Assembly: GCF_000003605.2 (NCBI RefSeq)
Contig: NW_003149765.1
Location: 1,201,659-1,234,740, forward strand
Direction: 5' to 3'
DNA: 33,082 nt
DNA from: Saccoglossus kowalevskii
Lineage: Eukaryota; Hemichordata; Enteropneusta; Harrimaniidae
The notes under the pieces are model-generated. The model did no database searches. It was given only the letters and a program-made list of their open reading frames with translations, and had not been told where the DNA came from. Of the stretch, positions 30,201-33,035 are shown piece after piece (the stretch's first letter is position 1; every line of letters begins with the position of its first letter). The position numbers were made by a program, and so were the translations under genes.

Positions 30201-32901
30201 CCAATAGACTCTCAGCATGCTGTAATTTCTCCAGCATAAGTGGCTGGGAAGTCACCACAAGGGCCTTAGTATCCTTAACAGCATTCACCATTATCTCTCT
30301 CCTATAAAGACATTCATACCAAAACATGTGGTCATTTTTGGGCACATGAATGGTGTGCCTTCAGACCATTTTGGATTGGGTCAAACCAAAGCCCCTCAAA
30401 ATGACACTGACAACAAAATTATTGTATTAGCTTTTCACGATTAAAATATTGAAATGGTCAAATTATAATTTATTTATTTATTCATTCATTCATTCATTCA
30501 GCTTCAGCAATACAGTGCATTTGTAGCCTACGTATATAGATATTGATGTACACAAACAGATTGCAAACACTTACGAGTAGTCAGGTACAAAAGAAAAGAT
30601 AGTTTTAGTTGGGGTACTGTAGAGAAGGAAAAGTTTAAGTTTAAATTTAGCAGATTTGAGGTTACAGAGATATTCTCTGAGTTTAATTTCACTGGTTTGT
30701 GAGGAAACAATACATTCTATTGTTTCATTGTAAGCGAAAAAAGCTAAAAAAAAAAATAAAACCCAGCCAATAGTTAAACCCTATACAGCATCTCACTAAC
30801 TTGACACATCAAGAATACTGTGATTGTTTTTATGTGCACTGTGAACAGCACATGAGGTGAAAATTCTCAAAACTAGAAGCAAGCCTAAGCCAAGCATGGA
30901 TCCAAGTTAAATCTGTAAACTCCTTATTCTAAGCAGACACGCTAACCATTATACCACATAATCATAATAATGACCTATAGATATAAAGATGAACTACTAA
31001 TTAGTAAAGAGATCGGTGAATTCATGATGGCTAGGGGAGAGCGTCGGAAATCAAACGGGCGGTGCACTGTGGTCATTACCGCGATGGAGGTCGGCGCTCT
31101 CAAATTTTATGCAAATTTATGCATAGATGCCATGACGCTGGCTGATCGTGGTCTACTGCGATAGGCCCGCACAGCAATTCACACTATATTGTCAATACCA
31201 TTAATGAACGCAAAGAACTGGGAAATTAAAAGGATTACAAAGTTCCAATGAAAAATTAAGCGATCCAGAAAGACGTAGAAGATATGATCAATATATGATC
31301 AAAATATGATCACATTATTTTGAGAATATACATCATGCATGGTCTCAGAAAATGTTTAGAAAGATTAATGTTTTGCGTAGACCAAATATAATCACGCATA
31401 TGTATTTTAATACATTGATGAAAGGTGGCATTTTACATGAACAAGAACATGCACTAAGAAGGAAAAGCAAGCCAAAGTCAAAACTGGTTGTAATAGTGGC
31501 AGTGAATATTGGTACCATATCCTGGGGACTAAAAGTTTCCTTGACTGCATCACACATGATTTCCATATAATTTATTAGTTGTGACCATTGTAAAATAAGT
31601 CATATTTTAATGATCCAGCATACAATAACTGCAAATGTTGGTTCACTTTCACTCCTATTATTTACTCTATTAGAAGTGCTTCTAATAGAGTAAATATGGT
31701 AGGTATTATTCTGATATCATCATGCTTACCAATTACAATCTACATCTGTAAACATTGCACCCTCTACAGGAATCTGCCTTCGTATATCTTCAGAGCCGAA
31801 TATTGGTTCCAAATACAACCAGGCAGCTTGTACTTTAAGCCAGGAGTCTAAGATTGCTTTGATACGATGCTGAAAAATATAATAACCCAAAATAATATAA
31901 TAGGAAAAACAATATACTGTAGGATACTTGTATCATTGTCAGATGTGTACAGAATTTGTACAGTGTATCTCTAAGGTAGGGAGTATTTGTATGATGCCAC
32001 GCAGAAAATACTAACAAATAATTTTGCATATCTGAATCTAACATAATGAAAACCAAAATAGGAAAGTAAGCTGACAAGTCTGTATTGGATATGTGATGGT
32101 ACTACAAAGTGATTCATTTCTGCAAGCGGTGAATTTTCTAAAATTAGGTGAGTTTGAAAAAAAACACAAAATACTGCAGAAGTTAATATTTCACTGGAAT
32201 CCTGAAGATAGGAACTCGCATTGACCAGAATGAAATATTTATTGTACAAGTAATTGCCTTTTATGTAGGTCATCAAATCGTGAATTTCTATTCTATAGCG
32301 AAAATTGAATGATTCACGCATTATCAATTACAACCAACTCACCAATCTTTCTTCCCAGACTTTGACCTCCTCTTCAAATGGTGCAATGAATGTAGATCCT
32401 CTCATAGTTGTGGTTTTTACAATATGGTCCTCCAGTAACACTTGTACATCATCAATAGCAGACAGTATACTAAGGCCGGTGTCTTTGTATGGTACAAAGT
32501 TAAAGTGAACAGATTCCCAGTCACCGGTCATCTTCACCAGTGCCTACAAACAAACAAATGAACAAAGTTACCATATACTGATAGTTTAATAACTTGTTGT
32601 TTATCACTAGTAGTAATTTTTTGAGTTTGTAACTATGCGAATAAATTTAGTTCAGTTACATATTCATCTTTGTTTTCTCAATTGTTTGTCAAATTTTAAC
32701 TCTTCCAAAAATTGTTTCAGAGTTTCACATCAGTAAACAAAACATATGTACAGATCTAAATAGTTTGATTACCTTTTCCAGAGCGTATTCCTTGCTAGCC
32801 TGAGAACTTATCTCAGTCAAGTCTTCAAGGTATTTCTCAAGTTCCATTTGCAGCATATCAATGAGTGGTGTATCCTCTTTTGGTTTCAAGTTAAATCCAA
32901 C
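88..32901 (-). CDS. DNAH3: Axonemal dynein heavy chain, DNAH3-like, partial (32 internal exons)
   Basis: Motor subunit of a single-headed inner-arm axonemal dynein, which hydrolyses ATP to slide doublet microtubules in cilia and flagella. Thirty-two exons join into one open frame of about 1694 residues, and every junction is GT-AG with matching phase. Visible in order: linker (residues 1-384), AAA1 Walker [10 protein letters not shown] (about 464-472) and Walker B CFDEFNR, AAA2 Walker [13 protein letters not shown]3 Walker A GPTGTGKS and Walker B FVDDLNMP, and AAA4 with the degenerate P-loop GIGGSGRSS. The N-terminal tail and everything after AAA4 lie outside the window. Assignment to the DNAH3/7/12 group is firm. 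DNAH3 itself is my best match from memory (for example PKPD...VPWFI.KIIQ in AAA2 and DDNIRSLFFGDY before AAA4) and needs a tree. AAA1 reads [11 protein letters not shown] where relatives I recall have KTETTKDLAKA. Confidence 0.93.
224..762 (-). other. Intron between exons 31 and 32
   Basis: Apart from the short repeat at 560-681, I see only AT-rich sequence with a poly-T run near 438. Confidence 0.85.
560..681 (+). repeat. Imperfect short repeat, about 30-bp units
   Basis: Four to five variants of 'ACTGGATATGACCAGATCAAACCAGACT' type units (each half under 20 bases is recognisable: ACTGGATA, GACCAGATCAA, ACCAGACTA). In the intron between exons 32 and 31, which otherwise shows nothing. Confidence 0.7.
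763..954 (-). CDS. DNAH3: Dynein exon 31: AAA4 sensor region
   Basis: Sixty-four residues, phase 0 to 0: [60 protein letters not shown] and K. '[25 protein letters not shown]' is one of the strongest dynein signatures. The Met at the start is internal, not an initiation codon. Confidence 0.97.
1254..1349 (-). CDS. DNAH3: Dynein exon 30: AAA4
   Basis: Thirty-two residues, phase 0 to 0: [20 protein letters not shown], then [12 protein letters not shown]. 'SFLEDIN.LLN.GDIPNL' is a dynein AAA4 hallmark. Confidence 0.96.
1452..1642 (-). CDS. DNAH3: Dynein exon 29: AAA4 P-loop
   Basis: [20 protein letters not shown], then [19 protein letters not shown] and [12 protein letters not shown]. The P-loop has Arg in place of Lys (GxxGxGR), as is usual for AAA4 of axonemal heavy chains, and is split by the intron after the first base of Gly. 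FLFGDHQIK is the degenerate Walker B segment. Confidence 0.97.
1643..1950 (-). other. Intron between exons 28 and 29
   Basis: 308 bases splitting the AAA4 P-loop Gly codon. No features seen. Confidence 0.9.
1951..2089 (-). CDS. DNAH3: Dynein exon 28: AAA4 before the P-loop
   Basis: [20 protein letters not shown], then [20 protein letters not shown] and HLLLVG with the Gly split. The 46-bp satellite array begins within about 25 bases upstream of its acceptor, so the polypyrimidine tract and branch point lie next to or inside the repeat. Confidence 0.97.
2107..2574 (+). repeat. 46-bp tandem array, 10 copies
   Basis: Near-identical units (for example TATGCAAATAAGTGAATTAG at the same phase) start every 46 bases from 2116 to 2530. 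Each unit carries the octamer ATGCAAAT. A CCATC-to-CTATC change recurs five units apart (copies 4 and 9), hinting at duplication of a five-unit block. It lies in the intron just upstream of exon 28. Confidence 0.95.
2964..3045 (-). CDS. DNAH3: Dynein exon 27: AAA4
   Basis: Completes Ser, then 27 codons: [20 protein letters not shown] and HLDNLRE. 'FGDY......YDEI' is conserved. Donor GTTAGT. Small exon between two large introns, confirmed by phase and by the family alignment. Confidence 0.95.
4046..4255 (+). mobile_element. TA-flanked MITE, copy 1 (210 bp)
   Basis: Terminal inverted repeats of about 22 bp: CTGTAGAATACTTTATTTTC at the left and its near-complement ending GAAAATAAAGTATTCCACAG at the right. 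TA lies on both sides (4044-4045, 4256-4257). The interior repeats 'TTTTCGCT' and 'GCGAAAAT' motifs. No coding capacity. The TA duplication suggests a Tc1/mariner-type parent, which is an inference. Confidence 0.75.
4573..4632 (-). CDS. Candidate optional (cassette) exon 26b of the dynein
   Basis: Sixty bases with a strong acceptor (TTTTTTTAG) and a donor (AAG before GTATCA). It enters and leaves in phase 2, exactly matching exons 26 and 27, and is open: [17 protein letters not shown] plus the split Ser on each side. Skipping it gives the usual DNIRSLFFGDY junction, so it would add 20 residues. Its end KDIKDEDLR resembles the end of exon 26 (KDLNDDNIR), which may reflect an old duplication. 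The plus-strand reading frame over the same bases has no recognisable features. Not proven expressed. Confidence 0.5.
5481..5575 (-). CDS. DNAH3: Dynein exon 26: AAA4 N-terminal part
   Basis: Thirty-one codons plus two bases: [19 protein letters not shown], then KDLNDDNIR with a split Ser. The family equivalent I remember ends DDNIRSLFFGDY or EEDLRNLMFGDY. Phase 0 to 2. A possible 60-nt optional exon with a similar end lies in the next intron. Confidence 0.93.
5935..6100. other. Short GC-richer island in intron
   Basis: Contrasts with the A/T homopolymer runs just before it. It contains CACCTGCGCACACGCGGGA and GACGCATGCCGAGGTGACAG. No open frame and no clear repeat ends. Function unknown, possibly a fragment of an old element. 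Confidence 0.4.
6170..6433 (-). CDS. DNAH3: Dynein exon 25: AAA3 end / AAA4 linker
   Basis: Eighty-eight residues, phase 0 to 0: [60 protein letters not shown] and [11 protein letters not shown]. 'FLPTP.KSHY.FNLRD...V.QG' and 'LW.HE..RVF.DRL' are diagnostic dynein motifs. Donor GTCAGT. Confidence 0.97.
6434..6780 (-). other. Intron between exons 24 and 25
   Basis: 347 bases, AT-rich, no features seen. Confidence 0.9.
6781..7000 (-). CDS. DNAH3: Dynein exon 24: AAA3 sensor region
   Basis: Completes Arg, then [40 protein letters not shown] and [18 protein letters not shown]. '[18 protein letters not shown]' is the AAA3 sensor block. Phase 2 to 0. Confidence 0.97.
7290..7496 (+). mobile_element. 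TA-flanked MITE, copy 2 (about 207 bp, decayed left end)
   Basis: Same orientation and interior as copy 1 (for example GGAATGATTCCGTGAAAATA against GGGATGATTCCGTGAAAATA). The left terminus is degenerate, and the right end GTATTTTATAG is followed by TA. Lies in the intron between exons 23 and 24. Confidence 0.68.
7569..7718 (-). CDS. DNAH3: Dynein exon 23: AAA3 Walker B
   Basis: [20 protein letters not shown], then [20 protein letters not shown] and [11 protein letters not shown]. Walker B FVDDLNMP is intact, and '[13 protein letters not shown]' is near-universal in dyneins. Most relatives have RRKG.FGPP, and here Tyr replaces Phe. Confidence 0.97.
7860..8960 (+). repeat. Direct duplication of about 73 bp, one copy split by the TTAA element
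   Basis: Copy one is 7860-7885 plus 8811-8858. Copy two is 8889-8960. Both contain AGCTGACAGCAACCA or GGCTGGCAGTAACCA and end CATGCAAATAAACTCCTTA or CATGCAAATTAACTCCTTA. The element interrupts the first copy exactly at the TTAA. Confidence 0.65.
7890..8810. mobile_element. Non-autonomous DNA transposon with TTAA target duplications (921 bp)
   Basis: Starts GGTAGAGATGCAG and ends CTGCATCTCTACC, a perfect 13-bp inverted repeat, with TTAA immediately outside each end (7886-7889 and 8811-8814). TTAA duplication is typical of piggyBac and Kolobok elements. The interior has no open frame for a transposase. A related uninterrupted sequence at 8889-8960 shows the target before insertion. Confidence 0.75.
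9051..9289 (-). CDS. DNAH3: Dynein exon 22: AAA3 Walker A
   Basis: [20 protein letters not shown], then [39 protein letters not shown] and LDR (split). The P-loop GPTGTGKS is intact. 'NFSA.TSA.QTQ..I..KLD' is the conserved AAA3 follow-on. Confidence 0.97.
10067..10110 (+). repeat. CA-rich microsatellite
   Basis: Imperfect (CA)n with CG and TG interruptions, for example CGCACACACACATGCACA. Intronic. Confidence 0.85.
10135..10158 (-). CDS. Candidate phase-0 micro-exon (24 nt)
   Basis: Eight open codons, KYQDYQIV, after a good branch-point-like CTAAC and an ACACAG acceptor, with donor GTG/GTAAGC. Multiple of three, phase 0. Very short, so weakly supported. Confidence 0.18.
10464..10493 (-). 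CDS. Candidate phase-0 micro-exon (30 nt)
   Basis: Ten open codons, [10 protein letters not shown], with acceptor TGTTTTTAG and donor ATG/GTAACA. Length is a multiple of three, phase 0. Lies in the same intron as the 63-nt and 24-nt candidates. Chance remains a real alternative. Confidence 0.25.
10720..10782 (-). CDS. Candidate phase-0 mini-exon in AAA2-AAA3 linker intron (63 nt)
   Basis: Twenty-one open codons ([14 protein letters not shown], then DYDDDTK) between an AG acceptor and the donor AAG/GTGATG. It is in phase 0, the phase of the exon 21-22 junction. The peptide looks coding (amphipathic start, acidic end), but such segments also arise by chance in a 3-kb intron. The canonical GEKAK-VNELII junction does not need it. 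Confidence 0.3.
12240..12447 (-). CDS. DNAH3: Dynein exon 21: AAA3 N-terminal part
   Basis: Completes Lys, then 69 codons: [36 protein letters not shown] and [16 protein letters not shown], ending GEKAK. Matches the 'P..G...Y......G.W..W' spacing before AAA3. Ends at phase 0, so exon 22 or any phase-0 cassette can follow. Confidence 0.93.
12726..12893 (-). CDS. DNAH3: Dynein exon 20: acidic linker and [11 protein letters not shown]
   Basis: Starts with a very acidic run, [17 protein letters not shown], followed by [20 protein letters not shown] and [12 protein letters not shown]. The hydrophobic 'FLFSLVW.VAG' is conserved in the AAA2-AAA3 linker. The acidic run is variable between heavy chains and probably a surface loop. 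Confidence 0.94.
12894..16220 (-). other. Longest intron (exons 19 to 20)
   Basis: 3.3 kb of AT-rich sequence with a T16-like run near 14618, a TA run near 14860-14870 and a possible diverged dispersed repeat at 15290-15470. I found no convincing exon, gene or terminal inverted repeats. Confidence 0.85.
16221..16354 (-). CDS. DNAH3: Dynein exon 19: AAA2-AAA3 linker, first part
   Basis: Forty-four codons plus two bases: [36 protein letters not shown] and a split Arg. Similar in spacing and in the 'W...PCLEF' motif to the remembered DNAH3 sequence. Its 5' splice site faces the longest intron of the window (about 3.3 kb). Confidence 0.92.
16400..16414 (+). promoter_or_regulatory. CTCF-like motif
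   Basis: TCACTAGGTGGCGCT matches the CTCF core CCASYAGRKGGCRSY at 14 of 15 positions. It lies in the short intron between exons 19 and 18. A single motif match is only suggestive of binding. Confidence 0.35.
16553..16667 (-). CDS. DNAH3: Dynein exon 18: AAA2 end
   Basis: Completes Arg, then [20 protein letters not shown], followed by a divergent tail [13 protein letters not shown]. Family members usually have LGW where this has LGT. Donor GTAAGT. Confidence 0.95.
16668..18111 (-). other. Intron between exons 17 and 18
   Basis: 1.44 kb with the 120-bp dispersed repeat (16924-17044), a CA run at 17099-17112 and nearby local duplications. The remainder shows nothing. Confidence 0.85.
16924..17044 (+). 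repeat. Dispersed 120-bp repeat, copy 1
   Basis: Shares TTTTTACTCAACAAATTTTG, then TGTGAATTTGTGAT and GCTGGTGGTGAAAA with 27208-27328 in the same orientation, at roughly 75-80 percent identity by eye. Followed by a local duplication around AATGCAGTAAGATATCTC (17083) and AATGCAGTTAGATATCTC (17174). Confidence 0.6.
18112..18212 (-). CDS. DNAH3: Dynein exon 17: AAA2 sensor region
   Basis: Thirty-three codons plus two bases: [20 protein letters not shown], then [13 protein letters not shown] and a split Arg. It joins exon 18 to give '[16 protein letters not shown]', a family hallmark. Confidence 0.97.
18420..18573 (+). repeat. Dispersed repeat, copy A
   Basis: Shares with 25690-25929 the wording TTTGCATTTTTGCACTGGTT against TTGGCATTTTTACACCGGTT and a similar following stretch. 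It leads directly into the 62-bp array. A more diverged relative may lie at 15290-15470. Confidence 0.55.
18574..18962 (+). repeat. 62-bp tandem array, about six copies
   Basis: Units starting TCTATCCCATAATACAATGC recur at 18574, 18636, 18698, 18760, 18822 and 18884, then one 50-bp unit with a 12-base deletion. A single related unit occurs at 25930-25986 within a dispersed repeat. Confidence 0.93.
19107..19325 (-). CDS. DNAH3: Dynein exon 16: AAA2 core
   Basis: Seventy-three residues, phase 0 to 0: [40 protein letters not shown], and [20 protein letters not shown], ending DDNKK. This is one of the most conserved dynein stretches, and the [18 protein letters not shown] block carries the AAA2 Walker B region. 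Donor GTTTGC is non-canonical after GT. Confidence 0.97.
19641..19775 (-). CDS. DNAH3: Dynein exon 15: AAA2 Walker A
   Basis: Forty-five residues, phase 0 to 0: [20 protein letters not shown] continues into [14 protein letters not shown]. The P-loop GDTLGGKTS is intact (nucleotide-binding, normally structural in AAA2). The 21-bp minisatellite begins about 50 bases upstream of its acceptor. Donor GTTAGT is weaker than most here. Confidence 0.95.
19829..20770 (+). repeat. 21-bp minisatellite, about 45 copies
   Basis: Unit AGTAAATGTGATGCAGTTTAC, with frequent TTTGC variants and a few 24-bp units containing AGTTTTAATAC. Both unit lengths are multiples of three, so long repetitive open frames appear on both strands. 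They are a by-product of the array. Intronic, about 50 bases upstream of exon 15. Confidence 0.96.
20771..21230 (-). other. Intron part between exon 14 and the minisatellite
   Basis: AT-rich, no features seen. Confidence 0.85.
21231..21395 (-). CDS. DNAH3: Dynein exon 14: start of AAA2
   Basis: Fifty-five residues, phase 0 to 0: [34 protein letters not shown] and [12 protein letters not shown]. 'D.PLF.GI.SDLFP...LP.PD' is the AAA2 entry motif. Donor GTAAAA. The upstream intron contains the assembly gap. Confidence 0.96.
21445..22142. other. Assembly gap (698 N)
   Basis: Run of N within the intron between exons 13 and 14. Exons 13 and 14 join perfectly, so no coding sequence needs to be missing. 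The intron length is uncertain. Confidence 0.99.
22143..22480. other. GC-rich block of unknown origin beside the gap
   Basis: About 330 bases with clearly higher GC, C-rich on the plus strand, ending abruptly at CCCAATTTATTTAAGG where the AT-rich background returns. Short open frames on both strands show nothing I recognise. Could be the edge of a retrotransposon that made the assembler fail, or a misplaced contig end. Confidence 0.5.
22481..22734 (-). other. Intron part left of the CGTT-rich element
   Basis: T-rich sequence of background composition, no features seen. Confidence 0.8.
22735..23426. mobile_element. 692-bp inverted-terminal-repeat element, CpG/CGTT-rich
   Basis: Left end GGGCCCGTCACACCATGACG and, on the opposite strand, right end GGCCCCGTCACATCATAATG. 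Similarity continues through AGCGTTCTCT for about 40 bp. The flanks TTTAT and TTTAG could hold a TTTA target duplication. The interior is dense with AACG, CGTT, CGCT and GCGT. I counted about 57 CpG in 692 bases, against very few in neighbouring introns. No long open frame. Superfamily not recognised. Confidence 0.65.
23503..23646 (-). CDS. DNAH3: Dynein exon 13: AAA1 to AAA2
   Basis: Forty-eight residues, phase 0 to 0: [34 protein letters not shown] and [13 protein letters not shown]. '[17 protein letters not shown]' is a conserved dynein motif. Exon 14 continues it directly, so no coding exon needs to lie in the sequence gap between them. Confidence 0.97.
23647..24881 (-). other. Introns around exon 12
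   Basis: Two introns (23647-24179 and 24318-24881) of 533 and 564 bases, AT-rich. No repeats or additional exons recognised. Confidence 0.85.
24180..24317 (-). CDS. DNAH3: Dynein exon 12: AAA1 lid
   Basis: Forty-six residues, phase 0 to 0: [39 protein letters not shown] and RLCSEQ. This block follows the AAA1 sensor in dynein heavy chains, including the hydrophobic [12 protein letters not shown] helix. Confidence 0.97.
24882..25052 (-). CDS. DNAH3: Dynein exon 11: AAA1 sensor I region
   Basis: Fifty-seven residues, phase 0 to 0. It contains [34 protein letters not shown] and [19 protein letters not shown]. The Asn of [10 protein letters not shown] is the AAA1 sensor I residue. Confidence 0.97.
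25053..25477 (-). other. Intron between exons 10 and 11
   Basis: 425 bases. Short open frames on both strands have no recognisable content. Confidence 0.85.
25478..25597 (-). CDS. DNAH3: Dynein exon 10: AAA1 Walker B
   Basis: Forty residues, phase 0 to 0: [39 protein letters not shown]. The catalytic Walker B Asp-Glu pair is present in CFDEFNR. '[14 protein letters not shown]' is closest to DNAH3 in my recollection. Confidence 0.97.
25690..25990 (+). repeat. Dispersed repeat, copy B, with a single 62-bp-type unit
   Basis: Diverged copy of the 18.4-18.7 kb sequence. It ends with CTCCCATAATGC, then CATGCTCAGTAGAGCAAAA, the same motifs that are tandemly repeated at 18.6-18.96 kb. No coding potential. 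Confidence 0.5.
26062..26170 (-). CDS. DNAH3: Dynein exon 9: AAA1 Walker A
   Basis: Carries the main ATP-hydrolysis site P-loop: [17 protein letters not shown], then [10 protein letters not shown]. Gly, Lys and Thr of GxxGxGKT are all intact, so AAA1 should be catalytically competent. The Cys after KTET is Thr in the relatives I remember. Donor GTAAGT. Confidence 0.97.
26499..26650 (-). mobile_element. TA-flanked MITE, copy 3 (152 bp, inverted, internally deleted)
   Basis: Begins CTGTAAAATACTTTATTTT and ends with the complement AAAATAAAGTATTTTACAG, with TA on both sides. The interior matches the right half of copy 1 in reverse orientation, so about 60 bases are missing. The better-matched ends suggest it is the youngest of the three. 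Confidence 0.75.
26795..26993 (-). CDS. DNAH3: Dynein exon 8: start of AAA1
   Basis: Reads [47 protein letters not shown] and TDRCYR. '[20 protein letters not shown]' leads directly into the AAA1 P-loop. It starts with two bases of Ala and ends with two bases of Arg. Confidence 0.96.
27208..27328 (+). repeat. Dispersed 120-bp repeat, copy 2
   Basis: Same family as 16924-17044: TTTTTACTCAACAAATTTTG, GGAAAGTGCCGACTATA, TGTGAATTTGTGATGAAAAG and ACTGGTGGTGAAAAGG. Intronic, between exons 7 and 8. Confidence 0.6.
27439..27580 (-). CDS. DNAH3: Dynein exon 7: end of linker
   Basis: Forty-seven codons plus one base. It contains [12 protein letters not shown] and [13 protein letters not shown], the last Ala being split with exon 8. 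This matches the family block 'VRGKLS...R.TLGALVVIDVHARDVV' immediately before AAA1. Confidence 0.94.
27581..27969 (-). other. Intron between exons 6 and 7
   Basis: 389 bases, AT-rich, no features seen. Confidence 0.85.
27970..28122 (-). CDS. DNAH3: Dynein exon 6: linker
   Basis: Fifty-one residues, phase 0 to 0. It includes [12 protein letters not shown], then [14 protein letters not shown] and IHWTIDASK. The 'R..WV..WPGQV......WT' segment precedes AAA1 in all axonemal heavy chains. Confidence 0.94.
28505..28691. mobile_element. hAT-like MITE (187 bp)
   Basis: Begins CAGTGATGTAGATCAT and ends ATGATCTACATCACTG, a perfect 16-bp inverted repeat. The 7-bp sequence TATAGGC lies directly outside both ends (28498-28504, 28692-28698). 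CAGTG termini and a target duplication near 8 bp are features of the hAT superfamily. The interior repeats GGCGGGCA and GCCCGGGTACCGCC and has no gene. Confidence 0.75.
29025..29253 (-). CDS. DNAH3: Dynein exon 5: linker
   Basis: Seventy-six residues after the split Arg: [37 protein letters not shown] and [11 protein letters not shown]. The family block 'LS.DELLEIL..TKDP..VQPHL.KCFE.I' is unmistakable. Phase 2 to 0, donor GTATGT. Confidence 0.96.
29254..30142 (-). other. Intron between exons 4 and 5
   Basis: 889 bases. A CAGGCTTAATTA phrase occurs twice (near 29371 and 29441). Otherwise nothing recognised. Confidence 0.85.
30143..30301 (-). CDS. DNAH3: Dynein exon 4: linker
   Basis: Begins with the base that completes Trp, then [19 protein letters not shown], and ends [20 protein letters not shown] with Arg split across the junction. 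'GLN.YLE.KR..FPRF.FLS' is a dynein linker hallmark that continues into exon 5. Confidence 0.95.
30469..30500 (+). repeat. TTTA/TTCA tetranucleotide microsatellite
   Basis: About three TTTA units followed by five TTCA units. Intronic, between exons 3 and 4. Confidence 0.85.
30880..30963 (-). repeat. tRNA-like fragment, possible SINE head
   Basis: On the minus strand TGGTATAATGG followed by TTAGC fits a pol III A box (TRGYNNARNNG) and tRNA D-arm wording. About 50 bases on, TTGGATCCATGC is a poor B-box match. No complete tRNA cloverleaf can be drawn. Most likely a decayed tRNA-derived SINE. Confidence 0.35.
31208..31570 (+). pseudogene. Broken J-domain (DnaJ/HSP40) gene copy
   Basis: One plus-strand frame reads [16 protein letters not shown], then ERRRRYDQY. 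This aligns without gaps to J-domain helices III-IV (family pattern KFK.I.EAYE.LSDP..RR.YD). An in-frame TGA (31307-31309) follows, and the same frame then runs on for 86 codons to a TAA at 31570. That part ends in a basic stretch (RRKSKPKSK) and a hydrophobic segment [15 protein letters not shown] that could be membrane-spanning. Upstream, CQYH sits where the HPD motif should follow, but stops replace it. J co-chaperones stimulate Hsp70 ATPase. Without HPD this copy would be dead. The layout recalls small DNAJC proteins with a C-terminal membrane segment, but the subfamily is not determined. It is nested in a dynein intron on the opposite strand. I see no poly(A) tail. Confidence 0.55.
31659..31696. 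repeat. Perfect 18-bp inverted repeat (hairpin)
   Basis: TATTTACTCTATTAGAAG, a two-base TG spacer, then the exact complement CTTCTAATAGAGTAAATA. In the dynein pre-mRNA it lies 33 bases downstream of the exon 3 donor site. No U-run follows, so it is not a bacterial-type terminator. Confidence 0.9.
31730..31869 (-). CDS. DNAH3: Dynein exon 3: linker
   Basis: Forty-six codons plus two bases. It reads [19 protein letters not shown] and then [12 protein letters not shown]. The [17 protein letters not shown] block is nearly invariant in axonemal heavy chains. It ends TG, completed by the first base of exon 4 to give Trp. A perfect hairpin lies 33 bases beyond its donor site (31659-31696). Confidence 0.94.
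31870..32342 (-). other. Intron between exons 2 and 3
   Basis: 473 bases. Minus-strand open frames here are not coding-like and have no matching splice context. Confidence 0.85.
32343..32543 (-). CDS. DNAH3: Dynein exon 2: linker
   Basis: Sixty-seven residues, phase 0 to 0. It contains [18 protein letters not shown], then [20 protein letters not shown] and VWEERL. The 'YKDTG...DDHI.KT.TM.GS.F..P...W' pattern is a signature of the axonemal dynein linker. Acceptor TTTGTAG, donor GTGAGT. Confidence 0.93.
32773..32901 (-). CDS. DNAH3: Dynein exon 1 of window: linker (DHC_N2)
   Basis: Forty-three residues, phase 0 to 0, beginning [16 protein letters not shown] and ending [12 protein letters not shown]. 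This is the conserved stretch of dynein linkers where the family reads roughly 'GFDLTPDEDT...ASKEYSLE'. Acceptor TTTCTAG, donor GTAATC. The upstream exon is beyond the right edge of the window. Confidence 0.88.
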
Positions 32902-32948
32902 CTAGAAAGAGTAAAGCAGTCAGAGTAAAGATTTATATGGTGTTCAAA

Positions 32949-33035
32949 TCAGTGATATTGGCAAATGTGGTGTCCAGTCAGTGACACTGGCAAAAGTGAT
33001 GTCCAGTCAGTAATTTTAGCAGAGTTAGGGGTTTA
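32949..33035 (+). repeat. 29-bp tandem repeat, three diverging copies
   Basis: TCAGTGATATTGGCAAATGT, TCAGTGACACTGGCAAAAGT and TCAGTAATTTTAGCAGAGTT start at 32949, 32978 and 33007. Intronic, at the right edge. Confidence 0.75.

Noticed and set aside
30970-31164. Plus-strand 64-codon frame in a GC-richer stretch
   Set aside because: Different frame from the J-domain remnant and no motif I recognise. It could be part of the same inserted copy, but I cannot show it.
31345-31566. Minus-strand frame [16 protein letters not shown] resembling dynein exon 4 ([11 protein letters not shown]), as a duplicated exon
   Set aside because: No splice acceptor precedes it, similarity stops after about 11 residues, and the opposite strand carries a much stronger J-domain signature in the same place.
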